DNA from: Microbacterium psychrotolerans
GTDB taxonomy: Bacteria; Actinomycetota; Actinomycetes; Actinomycetales; Microbacteriaceae
NCBI RefSeq assembly: GCF_031085295.1
Contig: NZ_JAVFWO010000001.1
Span: 332,391-396,390 of the forward strand
Reading direction: 5' to 3'
DNA length: 64,000 nt
Every line of letters starts with the position of its first letter. The stretch's first letter is position 1. The notes under the pieces were generated by a model, which had not been told where the DNA came from, made no database searches, and saw only the letters and a list, made by a program, of their open reading frames with translations. Positions 1 to 8,321 of the stretch are shown here, piece by piece. A program made the translations under genes and the position numbers.

Positions 1-1933
1 TGGTGGAGCCAGCCCGGCGCCAGACCGTGATCAGTTCGCCGTCGTCGTCGCGCATGCCCAGTGCCACGACGGGGTCATGCCACCCGGGCAATCCCAGAGG
101 CCAGAAGGGCAGCGCGGTGCGGATACGGGTTCGCGTGGTGCGGTAGGCGTCGATCGCCTCCTGCACGAGCCGCATCTGCGCCCCAGACAGCCGGTCTATC
201 CGGCCTGCGAGATGCACCCGGCCGAGCAGCGCGCTCGCGAGCGAGAAGACGATCCGCTCGTCGGACCAGGAGGGCTCGGGATACGCCCATACCGCACCCT
301 GCTCAGGTGTGACGGCGGTCGGCGCGGCCGCGGCGATCGCGGCCGTGAGCAGCGGGTCCTGATTGTCGCTCGTGGACTGCACGGGGTGCACGCGCAGCGT
401 CGCGCCGTCCATCCGCTGTCCACCGCTCGCGCAGCTTTCGATCACGAGGCCGGGATGCCGGTCCATGAGCGAGTGCACCCACTCGAGCAGGGCGCGCTGG
501 TGACCGAATGCTCCGTCACCGGGGCTGTCGGCGTCGAGGTCAGTGCCCTGCGTGACGTCCATGTTGTAGTCGAACTTCAGATACCCCAGCCCGAGTTCGA
601 TGATCAGTCGCTCGACCGCCGCGTCGATGTGTGCGAGTGCGGCCGGATGGCGGAAGTCCAACTGCAGTCGCCCCGATTCCACGACACGCTGCCCATCGCG
701 TTGGAAGAACGCCTCGGCCGGCAGCAGCTCGGCGATCGGGCTCGCCACCGACACGGCTTCCGGCTCGAGCCAGAGGCCGGCTACCATGCCCGCGTCGCGG
801 ATCCGGCGCGTCATCTGATCGAGGCCGCGGGGAAATCGTCGGGAGGATGGCTGCCACGAGCCGAGGTCGTTCCACCACGCCGCGCCGTCGGTGTACCAGC
901 CGGAGTCGATGCAGTAGACCTCGGCTCCCGCGCGGGCCGCTGCGTCGATGTAGGGCGGCAGGTTCTCAGCATTCGGGTCGCCCATGAGCGCGTTCATGAA
1001 GTCGTTGACGATCACCGGCAGGTTCTCGTGGTCCACATGCGGGCGCCGCACCCGCCGCCGAGCGTCGGTCAGGGCACCGAATATCTCGTCGTCGTCACCG
1101 CCCAGTACAAGCGTCGCGGGAACGGAGCTGAATCGCTCGCCCGGACCGAGCCGACGCGACCAAGCCGCGTTCTGGTCCGTCGGCCCGCTCGCCACCACAT
1201 AGAGCGCGTCGTCCTGATCGCCGAGCTCCCACCGCCATGCACCGTTGTGCTCGATCTGCCACAGCAGCGACCGCCGTTCGACGCGGGATCGCAGGATGCC
1301 CATCGGCAGATGTCCGCCGGTCGACCAGCTGCCCCGCTGCCCCAAGGCGAATGACGCCCGCGAGCTGGGGATGCCCCATGTGCGCAGCCCGGTGTCGTCG
1401 AGCCCCAGCTCGGCGGGCGTACGCCGCTGCCACATCAGCTCGCGGAACCATGTGTTGTGCGCAAAGCCGACTTCGTGATCGTGCCACCAGTGCGAGCCGT
1501 CCGCTGAGATGCCGCCGAGGGCGACGGACGAGACCGCGCGCAGGTGGACGGGCTCGTCGCCCGCGACGACTTCGGTCGCGCAGCGCACGACCGGAAGGTC
1601 GCGCCAGCTCGACCATCGTGCGATCACCAGGATGCCGGACATCGCGTCCCGCGCCGTCACCTCGAGGTGTGCCATGTCACCGTCGGTCCAGGTGCGGTGA
1701 TCAACCGTGCGGAGACGGAGCCCGACTGCGCTCCCCATCAGCCGCTCGGAGGACGACGTGCCCGAGCCCTCGCCGCCGAGGTGAACCTCCGCGATGGGAA
1801 TCGCCGCTGAGGGCGCGGCGCTGCGGCCGCCGCCGACCGCGGCGAGCCGCTGCACTTTCGGGGGGCCGTCGACGCCGAGGTCGAGGTCCAGCTCCACCGC
1901 GCCCGGGCGCCATCTGATCGTCTGCGTGTCCAT
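1..1933 (-). CDS. GH36 alpha-galactosidase (3' end cut by window edge)
   Basis: Retaining alpha-galactosidase that removes terminal alpha-D-galactose from oligosaccharides, probably in the cytoplasm because no signal peptide is visible. About 644 residues are present and the C-terminus lies outside the window. The family signatures are clear: a KFDYN motif near residue 455 carries the nucleophile Asp, an ESCASGGQRMD motif ends in the acid/base Asp near residue 509, and WLEPE lies in the barrel. The ATG at 1933 has a GGAGGAGC ribosome site just upstream. It is the last visible gene of an operon with two permeases and a binding protein, so its substrate is probably the imported alpha-galactoside. 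Substrate specificity beyond galactose is inferred. Confidence 0.9.
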   Translation of the reverse strand, partial: MDTQTIRWRPGAVELDLDLGVDGPPKVQRLAAVGGGRSAAPSAAIPIAEVHLGGEGSGTSSSERLMGSAVGLRLRTVDHRTWTDGDMAHLEVTARDAMSGILVIARWSSWRDLPVVRCATEVVAGDEPVHLRAVSSVALGGISADGSHWWHDHEVGFAHNTWFRELMWQRRTPAELGLDDTGLRTWGIPSSRASFALGQRGSWSTGGHLPMGILRSRVERRSLLWQIEHNGAWRWELGDQDDALYVVASGPTDQNAAWSRRLGPGERFSSVPATLVLGGDDDEIFGALTDARRRVRRPHVDHENLPVIVNDFMNALMGDPNAENLPPYIDAAARAGAEVYCIDSGWYTDGAAWWNDLGSWQPSSRRFPRGLDQMTRRIRDAGMVAGLWLEPEAVSVASPIAELLPAEAFFQRDGQRVVESGRLQLDFRHPAALAHIDAAVERLIIELGLGYLKFDYNMDVTQGTDLDADSPGDGAFGHQRALLEWVHSLMDRHPGLVIESCASGGQRMDGATLRVHPVQSTSDNQDPLLTAAIAAAAPTAVTPEQGAVWAYPEPSWSDERIVFSLASALLGRVHLAGRIDRLSGAQMRLVQEAIDAYRTTRTRIRTALPFWPLGLPGWHDPVVALGMRDDDGELITVWRRAGST

Positions 1934-2009
1934 GGCGGTGCTCCTCCGATGACCTGTGCGGCGTCGAGACCCGGGGGCGAGGCATCCGCCCCCGGGTCGA
2001 TGTCGTCGG

Positions 2010-3680
2010 TCAGCTGGCGTCGTACGCCGCCTGCCATATTTCGAGGTAGCGGTCGACGCCCAGGCCCTGGAGGCCTTCCAGGTAGCCATTCCAATCACCG
2101 TCGTTGTTCGGGTCACGCACCCCGGTGACGAACTCCGCCGTCGCGGTGGCCACGTTGCTCTCGATGTTGGTCGTGAGCGTGGCGAGTTCGCTCGCCTCTT
2201 CCGCCGGCACCCACAGGTTCCAGTACGGGAAATTGGCGTCCGACTCTTTGCCCTCATAGAGCTCGGTCGCTTGGAAGAGCCGGCGCTCGGCACCTTCCTC
2301 CGTGTAGATGTCCAGCGGCTGCACCTGGCAGTTGCGCCACTCGACGGTGTCGAACACCTGCGCCATCGGGCCCCAGTTGCCGTTGTAGTCCGCCTCGTTC
2401 TCCTCGTCCAGCGGCAGGTCGACGAAGCAAGGCTCGAGCTCGGGATCGAGGGCGATCTCGCCTTCCTCAGGAGCCCGCCAGCCGATGTTCTCTTCGCCCA
2501 TCTCGCCGAGAAGGTGACCCTCAGGGGTGAAGATGTAGTCCATCATCTCCATGATCACCTGCTGTTCCACCTCGTCGGCAGCCTTCGTGATGACGAAGGT
2601 CGCACCGGGCACGCTGGGCAGCTGATAGGTGGTGATCGGCCCCTCTGCACCCTCGAGTGGCGGGAGCGGGTCGTATTGGGTGTCCCGCGCATCCTCCTGA
2701 CCGATGCTCACGCCGATCCAGGGGTGAATGGCGGTGAAGCCGCCGACGATGACGCCCTCGGCCGAGTTGCCGGTGGCCTGCATGGTGTCGCCGCCCTGAG
2801 AGAACGCCGCGGGGTCGATCAGTCCTGCCGCCCACAGCCTGTTCAGGAACTTCAGGCCTTCTCGCCAACCGTCCTGCATAGTCTGCATCTGCACGCTGTC
2901 ACCCTCGAGCCCCAGCGAGATGGGCTGACTGGCCGCGCCGGCGCCGGTGTTGAAGGAGTTCGCGATGAACGCGTTCATGATGTACGGCACGATCGACCAC
3001 TGCGCGCTTCCCGTGATGGGGATCTCGTCCGCGACGCCGTTCCCGTTCGGGTCCTCCGTCTTGAAAGCTGTCATGACGTCGAAGAATTCGTCGGGTGTCG
3101 TAGGCATCTCGAGTCCGAGGTTCTCGAGCCATACGGTGTTGATCCAGAACTTGTACGGGTAGGAGCAGTGGTAGCAGTCGTTCCATTGCGGAAGTCCCCA
3201 GATCGTCCCGTCGGGCGCGGTCGCAAGGGTCTCGAAGCCCTGTTCAGCGGCAAGAGCGTCCTGGATGTTAGGCGCGTGCTCCTCGATGAGCTCGTTCAGG
3301 GGCAGGATGACCCCTTGGTCTCCGTAGCGCTGCAGCTCGGCCTGCGTGAACTGCGATGCCCAGGGCACGAGCATGTACGCCTCGGGCAGTTCGCCGCCAG
3401 CGAGGGAGATCTGCCTGGCCTCGGTCGCTGCCCCCGAGTCGTATCCCGTGGTCTGGAAGTCGATGTCGACGTCGAACTTGTCCTCCAGCAGCAGGGTGAA
3501 CGAGTTGGTGTTGAGATCGATCTGGCCGCCCTGCTCGCCGAAGATGGTGATGACCTTCTGATCGTCTCCCTCGCTGGGGGTGCACCCGACGACTACGGCG
3601 GTCAAAGCCGCCGCTCCCGCGATGGCCGCGAGTGTGCGACGGCCGCGTCGCATCTTGTCCGACATATGTTGGCTCAACAA
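2010..3680 (-). CDS. Extracellular solute-binding lipoprotein, family 1 (LplA/YtcQ type)
   Basis: Sugar-binding component of a CUT1 ABC transporter, anchored outside the membrane. The N-terminus is a lipoprotein signal: basic residues, a hydrophobic Ala/Val stretch and a VVVGC lipobox. At about 556 residues it is long, like LplA-type binding proteins that take oligosaccharides. The TTG at 3680 is favoured because an AGAGAGG site lies seven bases upstream; an ATG at 3665 (MSDKMRRG) is the alternative. It follows the two permease genes after a stem-loop and precedes the GH36 alpha-galactosidase, which suggests alpha-galactoside uptake. No ATPase is encoded nearby. Confidence 0.9.
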   Translation of the reverse strand: MLSQHMSDKMRRGRRTLAAIAGAAALTAVVVGCTPSEGDDQKVITIFGEQGGQIDLNTNSFTLLLEDKFDVDIDFQTTGYDSGAATEARQISLAGGELPEAYMLVPWASQFTQAELQRYGDQGVILPLNELIEEHAPNIQDALAAEQGFETLATAPDGTIWGLPQWNDCYHCSYPYKFWINTVWLENLGLEMPTTPDEFFDVMTAFKTEDPNGNGVADEIPITGSAQWSIVPYIMNAFIANSFNTGAGAASQPISLGLEGDSVQMQTMQDGWREGLKFLNRLWAAGLIDPAAFSQGGDTMQATGNSAEGVIVGGFTAIHPWIGVSIGQEDARDTQYDPLPPLEGAEGPITTYQLPSVPGATFVITKAADEVEQQVIMEMMDYIFTPEGHLLGEMGEENIGWRAPEEGEIALDPELEPCFVDLPLDEENEADYNGNWGPMAQVFDTVEWRNCQVQPLDIYTEEGAERRLFQATELYEGKESDANFPYWNLWVPAEEASELATLTTNIESNVATATAEFVTGVRDPNNDGDWNGYLEGLQGLGVDRYLEIWQAAYDAS

Positions 3681-3723
3681 GGTCTTGCCTCTCTGTGATT
3701 AGGACGAGTGTGGTGCTGGATAC

Positions 3724-3752
3724 ATGACGCGGTGCGACGTGCGCCGCGTCAT
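3724..3752 (-). terminator. Intercistronic stem-loop before the binding-protein gene
   Basis: ATGACGCGG and its exact reverse complement CCGCGTCAT form a 9-bp stem with an 11-nt loop. On the minus strand it starts at the permease stop codon and ends about 40 nt before the binding-protein start. There is no U-tract, so it may act as a processing or stability element that uncouples binding-protein levels from permease levels rather than as a full terminator. Confidence 0.5.
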
Positions 3753-4711
3753 CCCTTGACGGCGCCTACGAGGATCCCTTTGTTGAAGAATCGGGCGACG
3801 AAGGGGTACACGAGCATCACCGGCACCGTGGAGATGACGATGAGCGAGTACTTGAGCAGGTCGGCGAGCTGCTGGCGTTCTAGCGCAGCGGCGGCGTCAA
3901 GACCGGGAGCGGCCTGATTGAGGATCAGTACGTTGCGGAGCACAAGCTGGAGCGGGTACAGACTCGGGTCGCGAAGGTACAGCAGGGCATCGAAGTAGGA
4001 ATTCCATTGGAAGATCGCGTACATGAGCGCGATCACGGCGAGCAGCGGCTTGGAAAGCGGCAAGACCACTGTCCAGAGGAACCGAAGATCGCTGGCGCCG
4101 TCCAGCTGCGCGGCTTCGTAGAGCTCCTCTGGGATCGAGGAACGGAAGAACGCGACAGCGATGATGACCTGCCAGACGCCGATGGCCTGGGGCAGGATGA
4201 GCGCCCATCGCGTGTCGAGCAACCCGAGGTTCTGGACGACCAGGTAGGTCGGGATGATGCCGCCGGCGAAGAGCATCGTGAAGACTACGAACAGCGTTAT
4301 GCCGCGGCGACCCCACAGGTCGCTGCGGGAGAGCGGATACGCGATGGCGACCGTCAGGACAAGGCTGATCGCCGTCCCGGCCAGCGTGTAGATCAGCGAA
4401 TTGGCGAACCCGGTCAGGATCGAACTGTCACTCAGCGCTCGCTCATACCCCTCGAGCGTGAAGTCGATCGGCCAGAACGTGACCCTCCCCGACGAGACGG
4501 CGAGCGGATCGCTGAACGAGCTGGCGACGATGTAGAGGAGCGGCAGGAGCACGCACAGCAGGAACGTCGTCAGCAGAATGTAGACGGCGACCATGAAGAT
4601 ACGGTCGGTCGGCGACTCTTTGATCCGCTTCGGAGCCTTGACCGCTCTCGGCTTGCGCACCGGCGGCTCGGCGTCGCTGCTTTGGCGTTCGTCCAGAGTC
4701 GTGGTCACCAC
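3749..4711 (-). CDS. Carbohydrate ABC transporter permease (LplC/AraQ type)
   Basis: Second membrane subunit of the CUT1 transporter, 320 residues. After a charged cytoplasmic N-terminus (residues 1-35) there are about six hydrophobic segments. The EAA loop, read as EAAQLDGASDLRFLWTVVLP, is the contact site for the ATPase. The C-terminus ends FFNKGILVGAVKG, typical of this subunit. The start overlaps the end of the upstream permease gene by seven bases, consistent with translational coupling. It works with the 4705-5691 permease and the 2010-3680 lipoprotein. Confidence 0.92.
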   Translation of the reverse strand: MVTTTLDERQSSDAEPPVRKPRAVKAPKRIKESPTDRIFMVAVYILLTTFLLCVLLPLLYIVASSFSDPLAVSSGRVTFWPIDFTLEGYERALSDSSILTGFANSLIYTLAGTAISLVLTVAIAYPLSRSDLWGRRGITLFVVFTMLFAGGIIPTYLVVQNLGLLDTRWALILPQAIGVWQVIIAVAFFRSSIPEELYEAAQLDGASDLRFLWTVVLPLSKPLLAVIALMYAIFQWNSYFDALLYLRDPSLYPLQLVLRNVLILNQAAPGLDAAAALERQQLADLLKYSLIVISTVPVMLVYPFVARFFNKGILVGAVKG

Positions 4712-5691
4712 AGTCCGTTTCCTGTCAGTCGTTTGACGAGGGCGTTCACGGCGAGGAGCAGCACGAGGTTGATGGCCCCGTTGAACAGGCCGATCGCTGC
4801 TGCCTGGCTGAAGTCGGCGCTCAGCAAGCCGACCTTGTACGTGTAAGTCGGGATGATTTCGGACTGAGAGATGTTCAGGCTGTTCTGGAAGAGGAACGCC
4901 TTCTCGAATCCGATCGCCATGACGTTGCCGACACCGAGCACGAGGACGATCATCGCCGTGGGCATGAGACCTGGGATGTCCACGTGGCGGATCTTCTGCC
5001 AGCGGCTGGCCCCGTCCACCCTTGCCGCCTCGTACAGGGTCGGGTCGATCCCGGCGAGCGCGGCGAGGTAGATCACGGCGGAATAGCCCATGGTCTGCCA
5101 GATGTCGCTGAGCACGTAGATGTGACGGAAGTAGTCGGGGTCGCTCAGGAAGTCGATGGTGCCGAGGCCGAAGAACTGCGTGACGTGGGCCGCGAGGCCG
5201 ACGCGGGGTGACAGGAACAGGATCGTCATCGACACCACCACGACCGTCGAGATGAAGTACGGCGCGTAGGTCACCATCTGAACGGTGTTCTTGAAGAACC
5301 TCAGCCGCACTTCATTCAGCGCCAGTGCCAGGACGATCGGGATCGGGAAGCTTGCGAGCACGACGTACGCCGAGAGCACGAAAGTGTTGCGCAGCACAGG
5401 CCAGAAGATCGGGTTCGAGAAGAAGCGCTCGAAGTGCTTCACCCCAGCCCAGTCGCTGCCCCAAACGCCGTCCACGACGTTGTAATCCTTGAACGCGATG
5501 ATCGTGTTCGCCATCGGGATGTACTTGAAGACGACGAAGTACGCGATCGGGATCAGGATGAGCAGGTACAGCTGCCAGTGACGCCGGAGACTGCGCCTCA
5601 GCCCGCGGACACCGCGTCCGCTCCCTCGGTCGCGGAGGTCACGGGTCACATCGCCGACATCGAGGCCGATGCCGCCGACCGGGGTCACCAT
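4705..5691 (-). CDS. Carbohydrate ABC transporter permease (LplB type)
   Basis: First membrane subunit of the same CUT1 transporter, 328 residues, with a basic N-terminus followed by about six hydrophobic segments starting at LYLLILIPIAYFVVF. The EAA loop reads EAARVDGASRWQKIRHVDIP. ATG at 5691 has a GGTGGAG site about six bases upstream. It is the first gene of the operon, so the promoter at 5807-5835 should drive permease, permease, lipoprotein and alpha-galactosidase. A short ORF ends inside its first codons (5685-5765). Confidence 0.92.
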   Translation of the reverse strand: MVTPVGGIGLDVGDVTRDLRDRGSGRGVRGLRRSLRRHWQLYLLILIPIAYFVVFKYIPMANTIIAFKDYNVVDGVWGSDWAGVKHFERFFSNPIFWPVLRNTFVLSAYVVLASFPIPIVLALALNEVRLRFFKNTVQMVTYAPYFISTVVVVSMTILFLSPRVGLAAHVTQFFGLGTIDFLSDPDYFRHIYVLSDIWQTMGYSAVIYLAALAGIDPTLYEAARVDGASRWQKIRHVDIPGLMPTAMIVLVLGVGNVMAIGFEKAFLFQNSLNISQSEIIPTYTYKVGLLSADFSQAAAIGLFNGAINLVLLLAVNALVKRLTGNGLW

Positions 5692-5765
5692 GCGTGCTCC
5701 ACCGGGCCTGCGTCACGCGGCACCTCGCGATGGAACGTGCAGCGCAGTGGTCTGGGGGACATCAT
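5685..5765 (-). CDS. Possible 26-residue leader peptide upstream of the LplB gene
   Basis: A short ORF starts at tandem ATGs (5765 and 5762) behind an AAAGGAA site and ends in a TGA at 5687-5685, overlapping the second codon of the permease gene in another frame. The predicted peptide starts MMSPRPLRCTFHREV and has no recognisable domain. Either it is a leader that couples ribosomes to the permease start, or the overlap is chance. The good ribosome site and stop/start overlap are visible; function is inference. Confidence 0.3.
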   Translation of the reverse strand: MMSPRPLRCTFHREVPRDAGPVEHAW

Positions 5766-5780
5766 CAGGGCGTTCCTTTC

Positions 5781-5792
5781 TGCAACGTTGCA
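5781..5792. promoter_or_regulatory. TGCAACGTTGCA perfect palindrome, LacI-family-like operator
   Basis: A 12-bp perfect palindrome with central CG lies about 15 bp downstream of the -10 of the transporter operon. Such CG-centred palindromes are typical of LacI/CcpA-family sites, so binding here could block transcription. Which regulator binds is not known; the LacI protein at 17164-18255 is a candidate, or one outside the window. Confidence 0.45.
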
Positions 5793-5806
5793 GTCACCGG
5801 ACTCTC

Positions 5807-5836
5807 ACGATAAACGTCTGATCATTGAGTGTCAAT
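5807..5836 (-). promoter_or_regulatory. Promoter of the transporter/GH36 operon with overlapping inverted repeat
   Basis: On the minus strand a consensus TTGACA -35 (5835-5830) is followed after exactly 17 bp by TATCGT (5812-5807). The inverted repeat ATTGA-GTG-TCAAT (5824-5836) overlaps the -35, in the position and size expected for a FadR-type operator. The adjacent divergent FadR gene (5965) is the likely repressor. The match to the sigma-70 consensus is seen; the regulator assignment is inferred. Confidence 0.6.
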
Positions 5837-5952
5837 CTGCACCCTCGCCCCCAGCAACACGGGAGCGTCTTAGGGAATTGATTGAACCTTTACCGTCGGC
5901 GCGTTTGGGCGCGCCCACCGCGTGCGAGGCGTCGGTCGGGTCCCCGCATCGA

Positions 5953-5958
5953 TAGACT
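5953..5958 (+). promoter_or_regulatory. -10 hexamer TAGACT of a leaderless FadR transcript
   Basis: TAGACT ends seven bases before the GTG at 5965 and there is no ribosome-binding sequence between, so the regulator mRNA would start at or near its first codon. Leaderless starts of this type are common in actinobacteria. No strong -35 is evident. Confidence 0.45.
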
Positions 5959-5964
5959 GCGTGC

Positions 5965-6723
5965 GTGGCAACCGGCGCCGACGACACCGCAACGGGCTCG
6001 GGCTCCCGTTCCGACCGCGTGATCGCGATCGTCAAGGAGATGATCGCGTCCGGTGAACTGCAGGCGGGCGACCGACTCCCGATCGAGAAAGAGCTCGCCG
6101 CACGGTGGGGAGTCTCGAGAGGATCTCTGCGGGAAGCCGTCCGTTCGCTCGCGGCGCTCGGTGTGCTCGAGACGAAGCAGGGCGACGGCACCTACGTCAC
6201 TCAGCTCGACCCAGGTTCGCTGCTGCGCCCGCTGGAGTTCTGGGCGGGACTGCAGGAGGCGACGCAGTCTGTCGACCTGCTGGGCGTGCGCAGGGTGCTC
6301 GAGACCGAGTCCGCCGGACTCGCCGCCGTACGGCTCACCGACGACGATCTCGACGAGCTCGAGCTGATCCTCTCGGACATCGATGTGGGGTTGGCCTCCG
6401 GCGAACTCGGCCCCGAGTCATTCATCGATGCGGATGCGGCATTTCATCAGCGGATCGCTGCCGCCAGCGGCAATGCCGCCCTCGCCGCTCTGATCGACAG
6501 CCTCATGACCAGGACGCTCCGCGGCCGCTTGTGGCGAGCGATCACCGAACGCGACTCGCTCGGTGCGGCACACGCGGAGCACCGGGCGATCCTCGCGGCG
6601 CTTCGCACGCGCGACGCCGAGCGGGCTCGCATCCGGATGGCGGCGCATCTGCTCGGCGTCGAGGTCTTCGCGGCCGAGCATCCCGTCGCTGGCGACTCGC
6701 GGGTCGAGCCGCTCAGCGAGTAG
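5965..6723 (+). CDS. GntR/FadR-family transcriptional regulator with FCD domain
   Basis: DNA-binding sugar-acid or sugar regulator of 252 residues. A winged-helix HTH occupies roughly residues 14-80 (ELAARWGVSRGSLREAVRSLAALG then the wing QGDGTYVT), followed by an all-helical FCD effector domain with the expected Asp/His metal-ligand pattern (DADAAFHQRI and later AEHRAIL). It lies between the divergent transporter/GH36 operon and the convergent L-fuconate dehydratase gene, whose 3' end it overlaps by 11 bp. It probably represses the divergent operon through the inverted repeat at 5824-5836. Start is GTG without a Shine-Dalgarno site. Confidence 0.88.
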   Translation: MATGADDTATGSGSRSDRVIAIVKEMIASGELQAGDRLPIEKELAARWGVSRGSLREAVRSLAALGVLETKQGDGTYVTQLDPGSLLRPLEFWAGLQEATQSVDLLGVRRVLETESAGLAAVRLTDDDLDELELILSDIDVGLASGELGPESFIDADAAFHQRIAAASGNAALAALIDSLMTRTLRGRLWRAITERDSLGAAHAEHRAILAALRTRDAERARIRMAAHLLGVEVFAAEHPVAGDSRVEPLSE

Positions 6724-8044
6724 TCACCAGCAGGTCCTGCGCCTTTCGCTCGAGCCAGTACTGGCCATCTGGGAATCGGTAGCGTTGCACAGTCTCGTCG
6801 CGCAGCTCGGCGCTGTATCCCGGTCGCGAGGGCAGTGCGTAGTGGCCGTTGGAGACGATCACCGGGTCGACGAAGTGTTCGTGGAGGTGATCGACGTACT
6901 CGGTCAGGCGCTTGTCGAGCGATCCCGACACGGCGACGTAGTCGAAGATCGAAAGGTGCTGGACGAGCTCACACAGCCCGACTCCGCCGGCGTGCGGGCA
7001 GACCGGCACGCCGAACTTGTGTGCCATGAGGTACACCGACAGGATCTCGTTGACACTGGCGAGCCGAGCGGAGTCGAGCTGGCAGAAGTCGAGAGCCTCT
7101 GCCTGGAACATCTGCTTGAAGAGCACGCGGTTCATGCCGTGCTCGCCTGTGGCGACGCCGATGGGCGCGACAGCTCTGCGTATCGCCGCGTGCCCCAGCA
7201 CGTCGTCGGGACTCGTGGGCTCCTCGATCCACAGCGGCCGGAACTCGGCGAGTGCGTTGATCCATTCGATCGCCTGCGGCACATCCCACACCTGGTTGGC
7301 GTCGACCATGAGCTCGGCATCCCAGCCGATCTCTTCGCGGGCAATGCGAAGCCGTCGGCGGTCGTCGTCCAGGTCTGCGCCGACCTTGAGCTTGAAGTGA
7401 CGGTACCCGTCGGTCACCGCCTCGCGCAGCAGTGTTCGAAGCTTGTCATCTGAGTAGCCGAGCCAGCCCGCACTGGTGGTGTAGCAGGGATATCCGCCGC
7501 GCGCCTTCAACTCCTCCAGGCGCTGGCGCCGGCCCGGGGCCGCCGAACGCAGCATCGCGATGGCTTCGTCGCGAGTCAGCGCGTCGGATAGGTATCGGAG
7601 ATCGGCGGCATCGACCAACTGCTCGGGGCTCATCTCGACCAGGAGACGCCAGAGCGGAACGCCCGCTCGTCGCGCTGCCATGTCCCAGAGCGCGTTCATG
7701 ACCGCAGCCATCGCGAGGTGGACCACGCCCTTCTCCGGACCGAGCCACCGCAGCTGAGTATCAGAAGCCAGCTCTCGGTAGGTTGCACCCAGGTCGTCGA
7801 GCAGCGTGTCGACATCCTGCCCGACCAGCGGCAGCGCTCGCTGCCGTGCTGCCTCGGCACAGAGATCGTTGCCGCGACCGATCGTGAATGTGAACCCGTA
7901 CCCGGACAGCTCGGAGTCGGTCTCCAACACCACATAGGCCGCCGAGTAGTCGCCGTCCTTGTTCATGGCGTCGGAACCGTCAGCGTCGAGCGAGGTGGGA
8001 AAGCGCACATCGTGGACGCGGACATTGGTGATGATCGGCATCAA
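6713..8044 (-). CDS. L-fuconate dehydratase (enolase superfamily)
   Basis: Dehydrates L-fuconate to 2-keto-3-deoxy-L-fuconate in the oxidative L-fucose pathway. The 443-residue length and sequence match the FucD/ENOSF1 group: the N-terminal DGSDAMNKDGDYSAAYVV block, KLK with Lys218 and Lys220, the metal ligands Asp248 (VDANQ), Glu274 (EEPTSPDD) and Glu301 (GEH), and His351 in CPHAGGVGL. From memory these positions agree with the characterised Xanthomonas enzyme. The ATG at 8044 is preceded by AAGGGA. It is transcribed alone, convergent with the FadR gene. The other pathway steps are mostly encoded at 28-41 kb, so the pathway is split in two. Confidence 0.92.
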   Translation of the reverse strand: MMPIITNVRVHDVRFPTSLDADGSDAMNKDGDYSAAYVVLETDSELSGYGFTFTIGRGNDLCAEAARQRALPLVGQDVDTLLDDLGATYRELASDTQLRWLGPEKGVVHLAMAAVMNALWDMAARRAGVPLWRLLVEMSPEQLVDAADLRYLSDALTRDEAIAMLRSAAPGRRQRLEELKARGGYPCYTTSAGWLGYSDDKLRTLLREAVTDGYRHFKLKVGADLDDDRRRLRIAREEIGWDAELMVDANQVWDVPQAIEWINALAEFRPLWIEEPTSPDDVLGHAAIRRAVAPIGVATGEHGMNRVLFKQMFQAEALDFCQLDSARLASVNEILSVYLMAHKFGVPVCPHAGGVGLCELVQHLSIFDYVAVSGSLDKRLTEYVDHLHEHFVDPVIVSNGHYALPSRPGYSAELRDETVQRYRFPDGQYWLERKAQDLLVTTR

Positions 8045-8251
8045 TCATCCCTTCGTGCGGTGTTGGTAACTCCAGGTCATTTGATCTATCGACCAGAAGT
8101 GAGAAGCCGAGTTGGTCGCAGAGGTCGCCGCGAGGCGGCCCTCAGTGCACCGCATCGCGCCGAGTAAGCCTCGACAGGCCATACGCTGCGCCGAGTCCTC
8201 GTCGAGACGCGGATCCATCCCTCGAAGAATGTGACTTCAACGGCCAGCCCC

Positions 8252-8292
8252 AAAGATCTGATCTTTACACATGCTAGCCGCGATGATAGCGT
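8252..8292 (+). promoter_or_regulatory. Promoter of the GH2 gene with a 15-bp operator over the -35
   Basis: AAAGATC-T-GATCTTT (8252-8266) is a perfect inverted repeat with a 1-nt centre. Its right arm runs into TTTACA (8264-8269), a -35 that is 17 bp from TAGCGT (8287-8292). A protein on the repeat would occlude the -35. The rest of the 8045-8321 gap shows no gene; a TGATCT half-site recurs at 8082-8087 near the dehydratase start. Confidence 0.5.
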
Positions 8293-8321
8293 GACGTCGA
8301 ACCGAGAGGCAGCAGTTCCAG

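Noticed and set aside
1956..3698. 580-codon plus-strand frame over the binding-protein gene
   Set aside because: Shadow of the lipoprotein gene; no ribosome site or recognisable domain.
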